NCBI GenBank assembly: GCA_046349775.1
Contig: JAXMBS010000005.1
Span: 1-64,000, forward strand
Direction of reading: 5' to 3'
Length of the DNA stretch: 64,000 bases
DNA from: JAEUIG01 sp046349775
GTDB lineage: Bacteria > Planctomycetota > Planctomycetia > Planctomycetales > Planctomycetaceae
The notes under the pieces were generated by a model. That model made no database searches. It saw only the letters and a list, made by a program, of their open reading frames with translations, and was not told the origin of the DNA. Below, one piece after another: positions 63,448 through 64,000 of this stretch. Both the position numbers and the translations under genes were made by a program. Positions within the stretch are counted from its first letter, which is position 1; every line of letters begins with the position of its first letter.

Positions 63448-64000
63448 TTATCCGGCCGAGACGAAGAGCAACATCTCGGCAATGATGGGATCGCCGTCGA
63501 AATCCGAAGTTGCGCGCACGATCAACGGAGCGTTCCAGGGACCGAGTTCTGAGTCATCGAACCGGATCTCCAATACGCAATCGGTTGTTGCAGGCGGAAC
63601 CTGGCAGGGGCGCGCGGAGATGCCGCGGACGTGCCTGGCGGGTACCAGCTCGACTTTGACGGTGGCAGCGTTGAGTCGGGCGTTGCGACTGATTCTGAGG
63701 GGCAGCGAGATCGTCGCGCCGGGTCGAGCGACAATGGTTTTTCGCGGCGTGTCGACAGTCAGGAGCGGCGGTGAGGCGAGGACGACGACTTGATCATCGT
63801 CGTTATGCGTGCTGAAGCTGACCTCATGCGAGGTGCCGTCCGGTTCGTGCAGCGTCGCGGACGCGGAGATGACCGCGCGGCCAGTTCGACCGAGCAGGGT
63901 CCACGGCGCGACGCTCACGGGATAATCGAATTCCGTGGCGCCCGCAGGGACCGTCATGCGCGGTGCGGTCAGGCCCATGAGGTGGCGAAACTGCCGATCG
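63448..64000 (-). CDS. C-terminal part of a secreted Ig/PPC-type protein (cut by the window end)
   Basis: The open frame continues past 63978 to the window edge, so its start lies outside; 184 residues are visible. It is beta-rich with Ig-like strands (VISASATLHEPDGTSHEVSF, KTIVARPGATISLPLRISRN, DDSELGPWNAPLIVRATSDF), like the tail of the 22891 protein. Not identified further. Confidence 0.6.
   Translation of the reverse strand, partial: DRQFRHLMGLTAPRMTVPAGATEFDYPVSVAPWTLLGRTGRAVISASATLHEPDGTSHEVSFSTHNDDDQVVVLASPPLLTVDTPRKTIVARPGATISLPLRISRNARLNAATVKVELVPARHVRGISARPCQVPPATTDCVLEIRFDDSELGPWNAPLIVRATSDFDGDPIIAEMLLFVSAG

Noticed and set aside
1..64000. CRISPR array, transposase, integrase or phage genes
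   Set aside because: No regularly spaced repeats and no such proteins were recognised in any frame. The repeats seen are isolated palindromic units.

Overview
The window reads as chromosomal DNA of a GC-rich member of the Planctomycetota, most likely a Planctomycetales relative. The support is a set of families characteristic of that phylum: two copies of the secreted cytochrome-like DUF1549/DUF1553 protein (one intact, one decayed) with a decayed DUF1501 partner, a sulfatase, a PEP-CTERM protein, DUF1573, NPCBM and PPC-domain secreted proteins, a tandem TM2 protein and a Cys-rich wall-type protein. Many small interspersed palindromic repeats lie between the genes and sometimes inside them. 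No phage, transposase, CRISPR array or rRNA was seen. One tRNA gene (Leu, anticodon UAA) is present.

Layout. 0-5 kb: a GT39-type membrane glycosyltransferase, then three perfect parS-like palindromes next to parB, and a membrane-anchored coiled-coil protein. 5-10 kb: a secreted c-type-cytochrome-like protein divergent from an Rrf2 regulator, a PEP-CTERM beta-propeller-like protein, and a flotillin-like floA. 10-18 kb: an OleA/FabH-like thiolase, a lipoprotein, a prenyltransferase-repeat protein overlapping an NPCBM protein, a sulfatase, chorismate synthase and a His-rich lipoprotein. 18-28 kb: a Cys-rich wall protein, TM2 protein, GT4, double-FHA/STAS protein, then a large PPC-domain protein followed by a DUF1549/DUF1553 cytochrome-like protein. 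28-36 kb: glgC, a SIS-domain protein, mutM, ppa, mobA, a lipoprotein-type msrB and a gamma-glutamyltransferase. 36-44 kb: menC-like, aldo/keto reductase, an OprO/P-like porin, a patatin and an acyl-CoA ligase-like enzyme. 44-48 kb: a badly frameshifted DUF1549/DUF1553 + DUF1501 pair bracketed by two copies of a ~140-bp repeat. 48-64 kb: ceramidase-like, a degenerate SGNH-like protein, a Uma2 fragment, TatD-like hydrolase, ABC exporter, panB, DUF1573, a 2OG-Fe(II) oxygenase followed by a sulfotransferase-like protein, tRNA-Leu, an ECF sigma factor with a membrane HEAT-like protein and a secreted secretin-like protein, a Tat-exported dienelactone hydrolase and a protein cut by the window end.

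Most genes are single housekeeping or envelope genes rather than long operons. The groupings most likely to be functional are parS/parB, Rrf2 with the cytochrome, PPC with DUF1549/DUF1553, ECF with the HEAT-like and secretin-like proteins, and the oxygenase with the sulfotransferase. Several conserved genes (parB, floA, the GT4, panB, the HEAT-like gene) each carry one to three small indels. That pattern looks more like sequence error than biology, although the 44-48 kb locus carries so much damage that real decay is likely there. I did not find a system I would call clearly new. The strongest leads are the repeat family, its bracketing of the decayed pair, repeat-derived insertions inside coding regions, and the ECF module.
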